Shown: piece after piece, positions 16,061-24,330 of the stretch
Layout of the letters: every line of letters begins with the position of its first letter
Position numbering within the stretch: position 1 is the first letter of the stretch
Source: Intrasporangiaceae bacterium URHB0013
GTDB taxonomy: Bacteria > Actinomycetota > Actinomycetes > Actinomycetales > Dermatophilaceae
Length of the DNA stretch: 64,000 nucleotides
NCBI GenBank assembly: GCA_000620545.1
Contig: JIBA01000012.1
Coordinates: 62,001-126,000 of the forward strand
Reading direction: 5' to 3'
Position numbers and translations under genes: made by a program
The notes under the pieces: model-generated
Database searches by the model: none
What the model was told of the DNA's origin: nothing
What the model saw: the letters and a program-made list of their open reading frames with translations, nothing else

Positions 16061-17169
16061 GCGCTGACATCGTCGTCATCGGCGGCGGCCCCGTCGGCCT
16101 CGCGGCAGCGTTGTATGCCGTCCGCTCGGGTCTCGCGCCCGTCATCCTCGAGCCCCGGGCCGGCTCCATCGACAAGGCCTGCGGCGAGGGACTCATGCCC
16201 GGTGGCCTCCAGGCACTCACCGAGCTCGGCGTCGATCCGCCCGGTCACGACCTCCGCGGCATCCGCTACCTCGCCCGGGGCCGGGCCGTCGAGGCCGACT
16301 TCTCCGCCGGCCCCGGCCGTGGGGTGCGTCGCACCACGTTGCACGGCGCCCTGGGCGAGGCCGTGGCCGCGGTCGGCGTCGAGGTGCTGCCGTTCGGCGC
16401 GGCCGAGGTGACGCAGGACGGGGCCACCGTCACGGTGCGCACCGACGACTGCGGCAGGGCCGGGCCTACGCTCACCGCGCCCTGGGTCGTCGCGGCCGAC
16501 GGACTGCACTCGCCGACCCGTCGGTCCCTGGGGCTCGACCGTGACCACGCGGCCGTCCGCCGACTGCCTGTCGGAAGCCGGCGCAGCGCCCGGACCGCCG
16601 AGTCGAGGCCGCTCCGCCGCTACGGGCTGCGCCAGCACTACGGCATACGCCCCTGGGGAGACCATGTGGAGGTGCACTGGGGCCCTCACGGTGAGGCGTA
16701 CGTGACGCCGGTCGCCGACGACCTCGTCGGCGTCGCCGTGCTCAGCAGGCAGCGAAACCCATTGTCCGACGGCCTCGCACAGTTCCCGGCGCTGCGCGAG
16801 CGGCTCGGCGGAGCGCCGGTCGTCACGTCGGTGCTCGGTGCGGGGCCGCTGCGGCAGCGCACGACCCACCGCGTCGCCGGACGCGTCCTGCTCGCCGGGG
16901 ACGCGAGCGGCTACGTCGACGCCCTGACGGGAGAAGGCATCTCGCTGGGCCTCGCCCACGCTCGGTTGGCGGTCGCGGCCGTCGTCGCCGGTGACCCGCA
17001 GTCCTACGAGCGGTCGTGGCGCGCGGCCACGAGGCGCTACTCGCTGCTGACCCACGCCCTCGTGCAGGCCACCCGCCCCGCCTGGGGACGGCGGCTGCTC
17101 GTCCCCGCCGCCGCGACGCTGCCCCCGGTCTTCCGGGGCGCGGTCAACGAGCTGGCGAGTCCCAGCTGA
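16057..17169 (+). CDS. FAD-dependent oxidoreductase/monooxygenase (SrsC / geranylgeranyl-reductase-like)
   Basis: 370 residues. The Rossmann FAD motif VVIGGGPVGLAAALYAVRSG starts at residue 6, and the second FAD motif is LLAGDASGYVDALTGEGISL, the GD box. KACGEGLMPGG near 45-55 is the PxxYxW-preceding loop seen in geranylgeranyl reductases and aromatic hydroxylases. In srs-type operons the equivalent enzyme hydroxylates the resorcinol to a quinol that oxidises to a quinone. With UbiA and Idi nearby, prenyl-chain reduction is an alternative. Translationally coupled upstream (GTGA) and downstream (TGATG). Codon 197 (bases 16645-16647) is a rare ATA, imposed by a GTATGCCG copy. Confidence 0.85.
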   Translation: MSADIVVIGGGPVGLAAALYAVRSGLAPVILEPRAGSIDKACGEGLMPGGLQALTELGVDPPGHDLRGIRYLARGRAVEADFSAGPGRGVRRTTLHGALGEAVAAVGVEVLPFGAAEVTQDGATVTVRTDDCGRAGPTLTAPWVVAADGLHSPTRRSLGLDRDHAAVRRLPVGSRRSARTAESRPLRRYGLRQHYGIRPWGDHVEVHWGPHGEAYVTPVADDLVGVAVLSRQRNPLSDGLAQFPALRERLGGAPVVTSVLGAGPLRQRTTHRVAGRVLLAGDASGYVDALTGEGISLGLAHARLAVAAVVAGDPQSYERSWRAATRRYSLLTHALVQATRPAWGRRLLVPAAATLPPVFRGAVNELASPS

Positions 17170-17798
17170 TGAGGCCGCACGAGCGAGAGGAGCTCGTCGT
17201 CCTCGTCGGTGCGGACGGCCGGGCCATCGGCACGGCCCCCAAGGCGACGGTCCACCACGGCGACACCCCGCTGCACCTCGCCTTCTCCGTCTACCTCTTC
17301 GACGACGCCGGCTCGCTGCTCGTCACGCAGCGCGCCGTCGGCAAGGCCACCTTCCCGGGCGTCTGGACCAACTCCGCCTGCGGTCACCCGGCGCCGGGGG
17401 AGCCGGTCGAGCACGCCGTCCGACGTCGCGCCCGGGACGAGCTGCGCCTCGACGTGCACGACCTGCGGCTCGTGCTGCCGCGCTTCTCCTACCGCGCCGA
17501 GATGGCCGGCGTCGTCGAGTGGGAGCTGTGCCCCGTGCTCACCGGACGGGTCGACGGAGTAGCCCCCGGGCCGCGCCCGGACCCGGCCGAGGTGGAGGAC
17601 GCCGAATGGGTGGGCTGGGCCGACTTCGCCGCGTCCGTCCTCAGCGGAGGGCGTCAGGTCTCGACGTGGTGTCGCGAGCAGGTGACGGAGTTGCACGCCC
17701 TCGGCCCTGACCCGGATGCGTGGCCGGCTGCCGACGCAGCCGACCTCCCACCCGCGATGGCCACCCTCTCGAGCGTGCGACCGATCCCGCTCGAGTGA
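17169..17798 (+). CDS. idi: Type 1 isopentenyl-diphosphate delta-isomerase
   Basis: 209 residues of the Nudix-fold IPP isomerase. Catalytic C71 lies in WTNSACGHP and the paired glutamate in VVEWELCPV (117/119). The HHGDTPLHLAFSVYLFDD opening is also typical. It interconverts IPP and DMAPP in the cytosol. The start overlaps the stop of the oxidoreductase gene (TGATG), tying isoprenoid supply to the PKS operon and supporting a prenylated product made with the divergent UbiA enzyme. The first ATG is used. Confidence 0.92.
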   Translation: MRPHEREELVVLVGADGRAIGTAPKATVHHGDTPLHLAFSVYLFDDAGSLLVTQRAVGKATFPGVWTNSACGHPAPGEPVEHAVRRRARDELRLDVHDLRLVLPRFSYRAEMAGVVEWELCPVLTGRVDGVAPGPRPDPAEVEDAEWVGWADFAASVLSGGRQVSTWCREQVTELHALGPDPDAWPAADAADLPPAMATLSSVRPIPLE

Positions 17799-17852
17799 GC
17801 GCCCTGTCGCCACCCCGTGACGCACGGAGGTCGCGCTGGGTAGGTGGTCTTC

Positions 17853-18602
17853 GTGACCGCGACCCCCACCCCGCGCCCGGCGCCGGCGAGCATGCCGCTC
17901 CCTCCGGCGCGGGCCGCCGGCGCCGCGCTCGCGGCGGGCCTGGGACTCGTGGCGTGGGCCACCGGACGCAAGCCGCTGCACGCGGTCGGGCGGACCTGGC
18001 GCGCTGACCTCCGCGTCGACGCACCGATGCCGCACCTGGGGATTCCTCTCCTCGTCGACCGTGGGGTGCACCCCTGCACGGTCAGGGTCTCGCGGGCCCT
18101 CGGCACGCAGGAGGGGTGGTGGGACGTCGGCGGTCTGGCGCTGCGCATCCCCGGCGCCGGCTCGTTGGGTCGACCCGCCGACGTCCTCCTGGCCACGACG
18201 GGCACCGGGCACCTCACGAGGTACCTGCTCCGTCCCGTTCGGCGCCCCGCGGCGCGACCCTTGTCGACGCTCCTGCCCACGAGGGCCGCAGGGCACTCGG
18301 TCGCCCTGCTCGCACGCCCCGTCGACACCGGGGGTGAGGCGCGCGAGTACGAGGTGGCGGTGAGCATCGACCGAGGCTCGTGGGACGTCCTGGGACTCCT
18401 GCAGCTGATCGCCGAGGTGCCCGACGAACACATGCGGTTCGACCCCATCGTCGACGAGCTCGAGGGCACGAGCGTCCCGCCGTGGATCGTCGCGGTCCGC
18501 GAGCCCGCCTACCGGTGGGCGCGCCGGCTCGGCGCCCGACGCTCACGCCGGGCTGGACCGAGAAGCTCCGAGACGGGTGCCCGGCCGGTCGCCGTCGACT
18601 GA
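17853..18602 (+). CDS. Conserved hypothetical (actinobacterial 'phosphodiesterase'-labelled family)
   Basis: About 249 residues. An Ala-rich N-terminus with one hydrophobic stretch precedes a region VRVSRALGTQEGWWDVGGLALRIPG and DVLLATTGTGHLTRYLL. This is a conserved actinobacterial family with a distant likeness to the catalase fold opening, but I see no haem ligand motif and do not assign a reaction. GTG 17853 was preferred to GTG 17844 because TAGGTG lies 6 nt before it. The gene follows idi by 54 bp and may be an extra member of the PKS operon. Its 3' end contains CCGAGAAGCT (18558-18567), perfectly complementary to AGCTTCTCGG (18605-18614) just past the stop. Confidence 0.6.
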   Translation: MTATPTPRPAPASMPLPPARAAGAALAAGLGLVAWATGRKPLHAVGRTWRADLRVDAPMPHLGIPLLVDRGVHPCTVRVSRALGTQEGWWDVGGLALRIPGAGSLGRPADVLLATTGTGHLTRYLLRPVRRPAARPLSTLLPTRAAGHSVALLARPVDTGGEAREYEVAVSIDRGSWDVLGLLQLIAEVPDEHMRFDPIVDELEGTSVPPWIVAVREPAYRWARRLGARRSRRAGPRSSETGARPVAVD

Positions 18603-18658
18603 GCAGCTTCTCGGAGAGGACTGAGCAGGTACTCAGAGAGCCGGGACGCCGACGGGTC

Positions 18659-18743
18659 GGGCGCCAGAGGCGGTGCGGCAGCAGAGGCCGTTGGGCGTCA
18701 GAGGCGGTTGGGCGTCAGAGGCGGTTGGGCGTCAGAGGCGGTC
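18659..18743. repeat. 17-bp minisatellite, five copies, spanning the CBS gene stop codon
   Basis: Units start at 18659, 18676, 18693, 18710 and 18727; the last three read GGGCGTCAGAGGCGGTT with at most small changes. On the minus strand every unit carries TGA. The CBS gene stop is in the fifth unit, so expansion would not lengthen the protein. Confidence 0.85.
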
Positions 18744-19151
18744 CGGGTCAGCCGCGCTGATGTCGGCGAGGACCGAGCCGTGGTCCTGCGCCATGGCCAG
18801 GTCGCCGATCGACACGATGCCCACCGGTACGCCACCGTCGACGACCGGGACGCGCCGCACCGCCCGTTCGCGCATGAGTCTCACGACGTCGCCGACCGAG
18901 TCCTCGGGTGCTGCCACGACGTCGATCGGGGTGCTGATGCTCGACAGCATCGCCGAGCCGGGGGCCACGTTCTCCGCGATGACGCGCAGCACGATGTCCC
19001 GGTCCGTGACGATCCCGACGAGCTCGTCGCCGTCCACGACGAGGACGCTGCCGATGTTGATGTCCCGCATGGCGCGCGCCGCATCGATCGCCGTCGCGTC
19101 GGGCCCGAGCACGAGCGGGCCGGGGGTCATGATCTCGCCGACTGTCTTCAC
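18732..19151 (-). CDS. Tandem CBS-domain protein
   Basis: 139 residues consisting of two CBS motifs (IMTPGPLVLGPDATAIDAARAM to GIVTDRDI, and STPIDVVAAPEDSVGDVVRLM to GIVSIGDL) with no enzymatic partner domain. Such stand-alone Bateman modules bind adenine nucleotides; actinobacterial homologues include hypoxia-induced Hrp1-like proteins. Start is GTG with AGGAAGG upstream. The target protein is unknown. Confidence 0.85.
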   Translation of the reverse strand: MKTVGEIMTPGPLVLGPDATAIDAARAMRDINIGSVLVVDGDELVGIVTDRDIVLRVIAENVAPGSAMLSSISTPIDVVAAPEDSVGDVVRLMRERAVRRVPVVDGGVPVGIVSIGDLAMAQDHGSVLADISAADPDRL

Positions 19152-19248
19152 GATGACGCCTTCCTGTCGCAGTCACTCGCCGACCTCCTACCCAGACCGG
19201 ACACGCGTGGACAGGACGCGAGCCGCTCATCGAGCAGGGAGTGGGGCG

Positions 19249-19689
19249 TCAGATGAGCTGGTCGGCGAGGGCCTCGAGGTCGTCCTGCCCGCACCCGGCG
19301 GCGAGCGCCGCACCCACCGCTCCCCGTGCGGCGACGTGCGGGTCCGGGCGCAGGGCCGCGATGACCGCCGCGACGGCCCGCGCCTCGATGCAGTCGTCGT
19401 GCTCGCGGAGCTGGTCGAGGTTGCAGGTGCTCGGATGGGTGCCGAGCTGCGCCTCGCAGGCCGAGTCGAGCTCACGCTCGAGGTCCCACAGCGCGACGAG
19501 CTCCTCGATCTCGGGATAGCGCTCCAGACCGCCGCGGGCGACCTCGAGCGCGTTCCGGTCGAGCACCCCGGCGATCGCGCACGCGTGGCGAGCGACACGG
19601 AAGGCGTACCGTCTGGCGTCCCCGCGGTCGGCGGCCGCGATGCGTGCGGCGAGGCCCGGTGCCACCGTCTCGACCTGGTGCAGCTTCAC
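19249..19689 (-). CDS. Hypothetical helical protein, possibly immunity-protein-like
   Basis: 146 residues, mostly predicted helix by composition. Notable stretches are VARHACAIAGV, LVALWDLERELDSACEA and CNLDQLREHDDCIEARAVAAVIAALRPDPHVAARGAVG. The pattern recalls small proteins labelled putative immunity protein in actinomycetes, but there is no toxin gene beside it and I do not assign a function. GTG 19689 is preceded by GAGGAG with 5-nt spacing, which decides the start. Confidence 0.6.
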   Translation of the reverse strand: MKLHQVETVAPGLAARIAAADRGDARRYAFRVARHACAIAGVLDRNALEVARGGLERYPEIEELVALWDLERELDSACEAQLGTHPSTCNLDQLREHDDCIEARAVAAVIAALRPDPHVAARGAVGAALAAGCGQDDLEALADQLI

Positions 19690-19873
19690 GGATACTCCTC
19701 GACGATCTGGGACAGCGCTGCAGGAGCAGCCCTTCGGCCATACCCGCTCGGGGCGACGCCCTCCCGGTCGGTGGCGCGAACTCAGGTGGGCAGCCGAGCG
19801 CACCACGGGAAACTCACGCAAACGCACTCTGGCGCACGAGGGCGACGGCTCCTCCGCGTCGGTGGAAGCGACC

Positions 19874-20221
19874 TCACTCGTCCTGCATGGCCCGCACCTC
19901 GACGGGGCCCCCGCAGGCCGCCGAGCCCTCGCGCGCCAGCGACAGGGCGGCGTCGAGGTCGGCGGCCTCGATGATCCAGAAGCCGCCGAGCCACTCGCGG
20001 GCCTCGCTGAAGGGTCCGTCGGTGATCGACCCAGCGCCGGCCGACGCGTCGACGACCTTGGCCTGGCTGACGTCGGTGAGGCCGGCGGCGTGGACCCACG
20101 CGCCGGTCTCCTGGAGCTTCCGGTTGAAGGCGTCGACCGAGGCGTACATCTGCTGGATCTCCTCCTCGGACGGCATCGGTGTGCCCTCACGGTGGTGGAC
20201 GGAGAGAAGGAACTGCGTCAT
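19874..20221 (-). CDS. YCII-related (DGPF-type) protein
   Basis: 115 residues: MTQFLLSVHHREG at the N-terminus, then GAWVHAAGLT, ITDGPFSEAREWLGGFWIIEAADLDAAL, the DGPF/YCII dimeric ferredoxin-like fold. The DGPF core motif is intact. In actinobacteria these proteins often accompany ECF41/ECF42 sigma factors; here the nearest such sigma gene is more than 20 kb away. AAAGGAG precedes the ATG by 7 nt. Biochemical role unknown. Confidence 0.85.
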   Translation of the reverse strand: MTQFLLSVHHREGTPMPSEEEIQQMYASVDAFNRKLQETGAWVHAAGLTDVSQAKVVDASAGAGSITDGPFSEAREWLGGFWIIEAADLDAALSLAREGSAACGGPVEVRAMQDE

Positions 20222-20344
20222 GGGAGTGCTCCTTTGTTGGGGTGTCTGTGCTGGGGTGCCGGCGCGGCTGCCGGTCCACCCCCACGTCGAACGGCCCGGT
20301 GTGGCCTCGACACGGCTCGACGACGATGTTGCGGCCGGGACGTC

Positions 20345-21055
20345 TCAGGTGACGGGAAGCCTCTCGCGGAGGAACTCGGTCGTCGTCGCCCACGCAAGGG
20401 TGGCGGAGGCCGGGTCGTGCCACGGCATGTCGTCGTTGTCGAACGCGTGGTCGGCGCCGGCATACGTCTCGAAGACGGTGGCCGGCTGCTCGGTGAGGGA
20501 GGCCTCGATGCGACGCACCGTCTCGGTGTCGATGAACGAGTCGGCGAGGCCGAAGTGGTGCAGGCTCGGGGCGGTCACGGTCATGACGTCGTGCAGCCCC
20601 GGCAGGGCCGAGCCGTAGTAGCTGACGAGCGCGTCGAGCGGCGCCGAGCCGTCGGACTCCAGGTGCGCGGCGACGTTGAAGCCGAGTCCGCCGCCGAAGC
20701 AGAAACCGACGGCCCCGACACCACCGGTGACCTCGTCACGGTCGCGGAGCCACTCGACCGTCGCCGCGGCGTCCGTCACGGTGGCCTGCCAGTCGAGGCG
20801 CTGGACGAGGCCCATCCCCTGCTGCAGCGCGTCGTCGCCCTCGACGGGCGAGGTGACGCCGAGGCGCCAGAAGATCTCGGGCGCCACGACGACGTAGCCG
20901 TGCTCCGCGAGCTGGGCCGCACGACGCTGGATGTAGTCGCTGACACCGAAGATCTCCTGCAGCACGACGATCCCGGGGCCGTGTCCCGACGGCGGGAGCC
21001 AGAGGTGCGCGGGCATCTCGCCGGCGTCGGTCGTGATGGTCACGTGCTCGCTCAT
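20345..21055 (-). CDS. Dienelactone hydrolase family protein
   Basis: 236 residues with the DLH layout: E34 in VVLQEIFGV, nucleophile C119 in GFCFGGG, acid D172 and H203 in AGADHAF. The Cys-His-Asp triad plus the switching glutamate is typical of carboxymethylenebutenolidase. It may hydrolyse dienelactone from chlorocatechol-type pathways or other small esters. No aromatic-degradation genes adjoin it except a BenE-like transporter 12 kb away. ATG 21055 is next to a TGACGTCA palindrome. Confidence 0.85.
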   Translation of the reverse strand: MSEHVTITTDAGEMPAHLWLPPSGHGPGIVVLQEIFGVSDYIQRRAAQLAEHGYVVVAPEIFWRLGVTSPVEGDDALQQGMGLVQRLDWQATVTDAAATVEWLRDRDEVTGGVGAVGFCFGGGLGFNVAAHLESDGSAPLDALVSYYGSALPGLHDVMTVTAPSLHHFGLADSFIDTETVRRIEASLTEQPATVFETYAGADHAFDNDDMPWHDPASATLAWATTTEFLRERLPVT

Positions 21056-21171
21056 GACGTCAGTATGTCGAGACGGCCGGGACGGTGGCTGGCGCCAGCG
21101 TGTCCCGGCCGTCACGACCGATCGCGTATGCCGTGTGCCCGGGCGGGTGCCCGAGGGCCGCCCCCAGCGGG

Positions 21172-21627
21172 TCAGCGTCGCGGACGCAGATCGAGGAGAC
21201 GGGCGTCGTAGATCCGCACCCGCTCGGTGAGGACGTCGTGCTCGCGCTCGTGACGGCGAAGCACCCCGACGAGCGTCAGGACCGCGACGACGACCAGACC
21301 ACCGAGGAAGACGAGCGCGAGGCCGCCGGTAGGCGTGTCAGCGCGCCCCGTGGCGAGCAGGAAGAGGGCGGCGCCGAAGAGCAGTGCGACAACGGCACCG
21401 AGGCTGCCGACGCGGCGTGCCGCGGACCGGTCGGTCGCCTCGAGGGCCTCCTGGGCAATGGCGCGCTCCTCACGGGCGACGCTGCGGCTCAGGTACGTCG
21501 GGGCCGGGAAGCGGTGGGTGCGGCGGCGACCGCCCACGCGCAGCCGGTGGTCCGCGGGGAGCTCGAGGCGGGGCGGGCGGGGTGCGGCGCCGAGGGCTGG
21601 CGCGGGGATCGTGGTCAGCGCGGTCAT
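21172..21627 (-). CDS. Two-TM membrane protein of unknown function
   Basis: 151 residues from ATG 21627, which AGGAG precedes by about 9 nt. A proline-rich cytoplasmic N-terminus and a basic patch (LRVGGRRRTHRFPAP) lead to two TM segments (VGSLGAVVALLFGAALFLLA and GGLALVFLGGLVVVAVLTLVGVL) and a charged tail ending in RIYDARLLDLRPRR. Not recognised. It lies downstream of doxX but is separated from it by a very strong hairpin, so it is probably transcribed alone or at reduced level. Confidence 0.6.
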   Translation of the reverse strand: MTALTTIPAPALGAAPRPPRLELPADHRLRVGGRRRTHRFPAPTYLSRSVAREERAIAQEALEATDRSAARRVGSLGAVVALLFGAALFLLATGRADTPTGGLALVFLGGLVVVAVLTLVGVLRRHEREHDVLTERVRIYDARLLDLRPRR

Positions 21628-21646
21628 CGTGCAGGCTCCTGTCTCT

Positions 21647-21687
21647 GCCGCTGGGTGCACCCTCGCCATGAGGGTGCACCCAGCGGC
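21647..21687 (-). terminator. 17-bp perfect stem hairpin between two same-strand genes
   Basis: GCCGCTGGGTGCACCCT (21647-21663) and its exact complement at 21671-21687 enclose a 7-nt loop. It lies 20 bp after the DoxX stop and 20 bp before the next start on the minus strand. It is the strongest hairpin I found; no T tract. Intrinsic termination or mRNA 3'-end protection is likely, and the inner GGGTGCACCC is also an operator-like palindrome. Confidence 0.75.
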
Positions 21688-21706
21688 TGTGGCGTGATGG
21701 GGTCGG

Positions 21707-22255
21707 TCAGTCGTCCGAGCCGGCGTGCAGCCGGGCTCCGAGGGCGTAGGCGGCGACGACGAGCGCCGACGCGGCCAGGATGATGTCCTTGAGGACGTAC
21801 TGGCCCATCAGGGTGGGGCCGTGCGGGAAGAGCTCGGCCGTGAAGAGCGCGAGCGGCGACATGATGCCGATGAGGGCCCCGCCGAGGACGACGATGCCGA
21901 CGCGCAGGAACTTGCCGGTGACGAGGGTCAGGCCGATGACGGTCTCGGTGACGGCCGTCAGCAGCACCGCGGTGTGGCCGGACACGAGGCCGAAGGTGAG
22001 CCGGTCGATCGTCGCCGACGCGATCGCCTCCGCCGGGCTGAGGCCCGGGACGAACTTGATGACGCCGAATCCGAGGAAGACCAGCCCCAGGCTGATCCGC
22101 AGGGCCTGGAGGCTGTAGGCGACGAGGAACGCCTGGAGGCGGTCGACGGCCGTGACGGCCACGCCCGTGAGGGTTGCCCGGACGGAGCCGCGGCGGGTGG
22201 ACGGGATCGATCGGTGCCCGGACTCTGCGGGTCGGTCGAGGACGAACTGCGACAT
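21707..22255 (-). CDS. DoxX-family integral membrane protein
   Basis: 182 residues, four TM segments. The opening SLQALRISLGLVFLGFGVIKFVPGLSPAEAIAS and the later PLALFTAELFPHGPTLMGQYVLKDIIL match DoxX/SURF4-like quinone-associated membrane proteins, some of which act in oxidative-stress complexes. AAGGAGC lies 7 nt before the ATG. A TGAGGTC/GACCTCA inverted repeat upstream may be an operator. Confidence 0.8.
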   Translation of the reverse strand: MSQFVLDRPAESGHRSIPSTRRGSVRATLTGVAVTAVDRLQAFLVAYSLQALRISLGLVFLGFGVIKFVPGLSPAEAIASATIDRLTFGLVSGHTAVLLTAVTETVIGLTLVTGKFLRVGIVVLGGALIGIMSPLALFTAELFPHGPTLMGQYVLKDIILAASALVVAAYALGARLHAGSDD

Positions 22256-22270
22256 GGTGGTTGCTCCTTG

Positions 22271-22294
22271 TGAGGTCGAACTGTCGAGACCTCA
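22271..22294 (-). promoter_or_regulatory. Inverted repeat upstream of the DoxX gene
   Basis: TGAGGTC (22271-22277) and GACCTCA (22288-22294) form a perfect 7-bp dyad with a 10-nt centre, 15 bp upstream of the start codon. The remaining part of the gap to 22475 shows nothing I can name. Confidence 0.35.
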
Positions 22295-22474
22295 GATGGA
22301 GCAGGACCGCCGGAAGATACGCCTCGGCGCCGGGTTGAGTCGAGATACCTAGACCAAACGCAGTCCTAGGCGGGCAAAACGGGCACGAGCGCGGACGTGA
22401 TCAATTGGGTTGACATCACAGGAGATTCGCGTGACCCCAGAGCTGACGGCGGTCGAGGGTCGCCCGGCCTCGGG

Positions 22475-22906
22475 TCACCAGTTGACGAGCAACCGCTCCT
22501 GCTTGTCGCGGAACGTCCCGACGATGATGACGATGAGGTCGATGAGCGCCCAGATGCCGAAGCCGCCGAAGGTGACGAGCTGCAGGATTCCGGTGCCCAC
22601 CTTGCCCACGTAGAAGCGGTGCACGCCGAAGACGCCGAGGAAGAAGCAGAGCAGCGCCGCCGCGAGCCTCGATCGGTCGCTCACCGGCAGTCCCTCGGCG
22701 TCGAGTGCCACTGGCGCGAACGCAGCCGCCAGGGACGGGGCGGGCTGGACCTGCTGGGCGGGTGGCGGGAGCTGGGGGCCGAGCTGGTCGGTCCACGACT
22801 GGCCGTCCCAGTAGCGTGACCGCGGCTGGCCCTCGGGGTCCGGGTACCAGCCGGCGGGGATCTCGCGGGGCGCCGACGGGGTCGGCTGGTCGGGCTGCTG
22901 GGTCAT
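22475..22906 (-). CDS. DUF2510-TM2 domain membrane protein
   Basis: 143 residues. An N-terminal DUF2510 motif (GWYPDPEGQPRSRYWDGQSW, near 19-38) is joined through a Pro/Gln linker to a C-terminal TM2 domain (AALLCFFLGVFGVHRFYVGK, then GTGILQLVTFGGFGIWALID). This fusion is typical of actinobacteria. Function is unknown; TM2 proteins are small double-spanning membrane proteins. GGAGG precedes ATG 22906 by about 7 nt. Confidence 0.85.
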   Translation of the reverse strand: MTQQPDQPTPSAPREIPAGWYPDPEGQPRSRYWDGQSWTDQLGPQLPPPAQQVQPAPSLAAAFAPVALDAEGLPVSDRSRLAAALLCFFLGVFGVHRFYVGKVGTGILQLVTFGGFGIWALIDLIVIIVGTFRDKQERLLVNW

Positions 22907-23070
22907 GGTGACCTCCGAGGGATGGGGCGGTTGTCGGGCGGACCGGGGCTCCTCCCAGCATGGTGGACGCCGGTCGCCGACGGCAGCCCTTTCCGCACCC
23001 GCGACCACCTGTACTTTTCTGCACCCCTGCTCGGCGACAAACGTCATGGTCCTGCGCACGTGCCGACCCC

Positions 23071-23076
23071 TACCGT
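23071..23076 (+). promoter_or_regulatory. Leaderless -10 box of the histidine kinase operon
   Basis: TACCGT followed by GGTCGC and the GTG start at 23083. Confidence 0.55.
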
Positions 23077-23082
23077 GGTCGC

Positions 23083-24330
23083 GTGACCACGACCCAGAGC
23101 CGCCTCGAGCGCCGCCTCGCACCCCGCCACACGGCATACGTCGTGCTCGGTGGGGTCGTCGCCGTGCTGGCGGCGCCGGTCGTGTGGACTCTCGCCGGCC
23201 TCGCGACCGGACTCGCCGTCGTGGTCGTGGGAGTCGCGTTCGTGGGGCTCCTCCTCGTCGTCTCGGAGGGCCTCAGCCGTTGTCACCGGGCCCGGGCGGA
23301 GGCGTTGCTCGGCGTCGTGGTCGACGCACCTGGTGACCCGGCCGAGGCGGGATGGCGCGGCTGGCTGGCCCGTCTGGGCCGGGCGACGACCTGGCGAGCG
23401 CTGGCGTACCACGCGTTCGTCGCGCCGACGCTGCTCGCGGCCTCGGCCGCCCTCGTCGCGTTCTGCTGGGGCGGTGGGCTCGTGCTCGTGACCTCGCCGC
23501 TGTGGTCACGCGTCAGCCCGGAGGTGGTCGCCCTGCCCGGCGGACTGCTCCAGGGCTTGGGACGCATCTGGGCGTCGACCGCCGTCGGGTTCGGCTGCCT
23601 CGTCCTGGCCCCACGGGTGGCCCGCTGGCTCGCCGCCCTCGACCTCGCGATCATGCGGCCGATGCTCGGCGAGACGCGGGGCGAGCAGCTCTCGCCCCGC
23701 GTCACGGCTCTCGAGCAGACGCGTGCCGGCGTCATCGACGCCGCCGACGCCGAGCGCCGCCGCATCGAGCGCGACCTGCATGACGGCGCCCAGCAGCGCC
23801 TCACCTCCCTCGCGCTCAACCTCGGCATGGCCCGGTCGGCGCTGACCCCCGAGGCGGCGCCCGAGACGCGTCGCGCCATCGAGGAGGCGCACGACGAGGC
23901 GAAGCAGGCGCTCGCCGAGCTGCGCGGCTTCGTCCGCGGGCTGCACCCCGCCGTGCTCGACGAACGAGGTCTGGACGCGGCCCTGTCGGGCATCGTCGCC
24001 CGCTCACCGGTGCCGACCAGCCTGCGGGTGCTGCTGACCGAGCGTCCGCCGCGCACCCTGGAGGCCGTCGCGTACTTCGTCGTCTCGGAGGCACTGACCA
24101 ACGTCGCCAGGCACTCCGGTGCCACGTCGGCCGCGGTCCGCGTCACCTCGGACGCCCGACGTCTCGTCGTCGAGGTCAGCGACGACGGCCACGGCGGCGC
24201 GGCGACCGGTGGCGGCTCCGGCCTCACCGGCCTGACCCAGCGGGTCGCGTCGGTCGACGGCACGCTCGCGGTGAGCAGCCCGATCGGCGGTCCGACGGTG
24301 CTCAGGGCGGAGATGCCATGCGGGTCGTGA
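23083..24330 (+). CDS. Two-component sensor histidine kinase (NarL-type, HisKA_3)
   Basis: 415 residues. TM segments lie near 20-60 and 105-185 with a DUF1707/sensor-like domain between (residues ~75-105). The dimerisation box ERRRIERDLHDGAQQRL holds phospho-accepting H233. The ATPase part has SEALTNVARHSGA and DDGHGG followed by GLTGLTQRV. It senses an unknown, probably envelope, signal and phosphorylates the LuxR-type regulator encoded next, whose start it overlaps by 13 bp. The DUF4097-like protein after that is a likely target or accessory. Confidence 0.88.
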   Translation: MTTTQSRLERRLAPRHTAYVVLGGVVAVLAAPVVWTLAGLATGLAVVVVGVAFVGLLLVVSEGLSRCHRARAEALLGVVVDAPGDPAEAGWRGWLARLGRATTWRALAYHAFVAPTLLAASAALVAFCWGGGLVLVTSPLWSRVSPEVVALPGGLLQGLGRIWASTAVGFGCLVLAPRVARWLAALDLAIMRPMLGETRGEQLSPRVTALEQTRAGVIDAADAERRRIERDLHDGAQQRLTSLALNLGMARSALTPEAAPETRRAIEEAHDEAKQALAELRGFVRGLHPAVLDERGLDAALSGIVARSPVPTSLRVLLTERPPRTLEAVAYFVVSEALTNVARHSGATSAAVRVTSDARRLVVEVSDDGHGGAATGGGSGLTGLTQRVASVDGTLAVSSPIGGPTVLRAEMPCGS

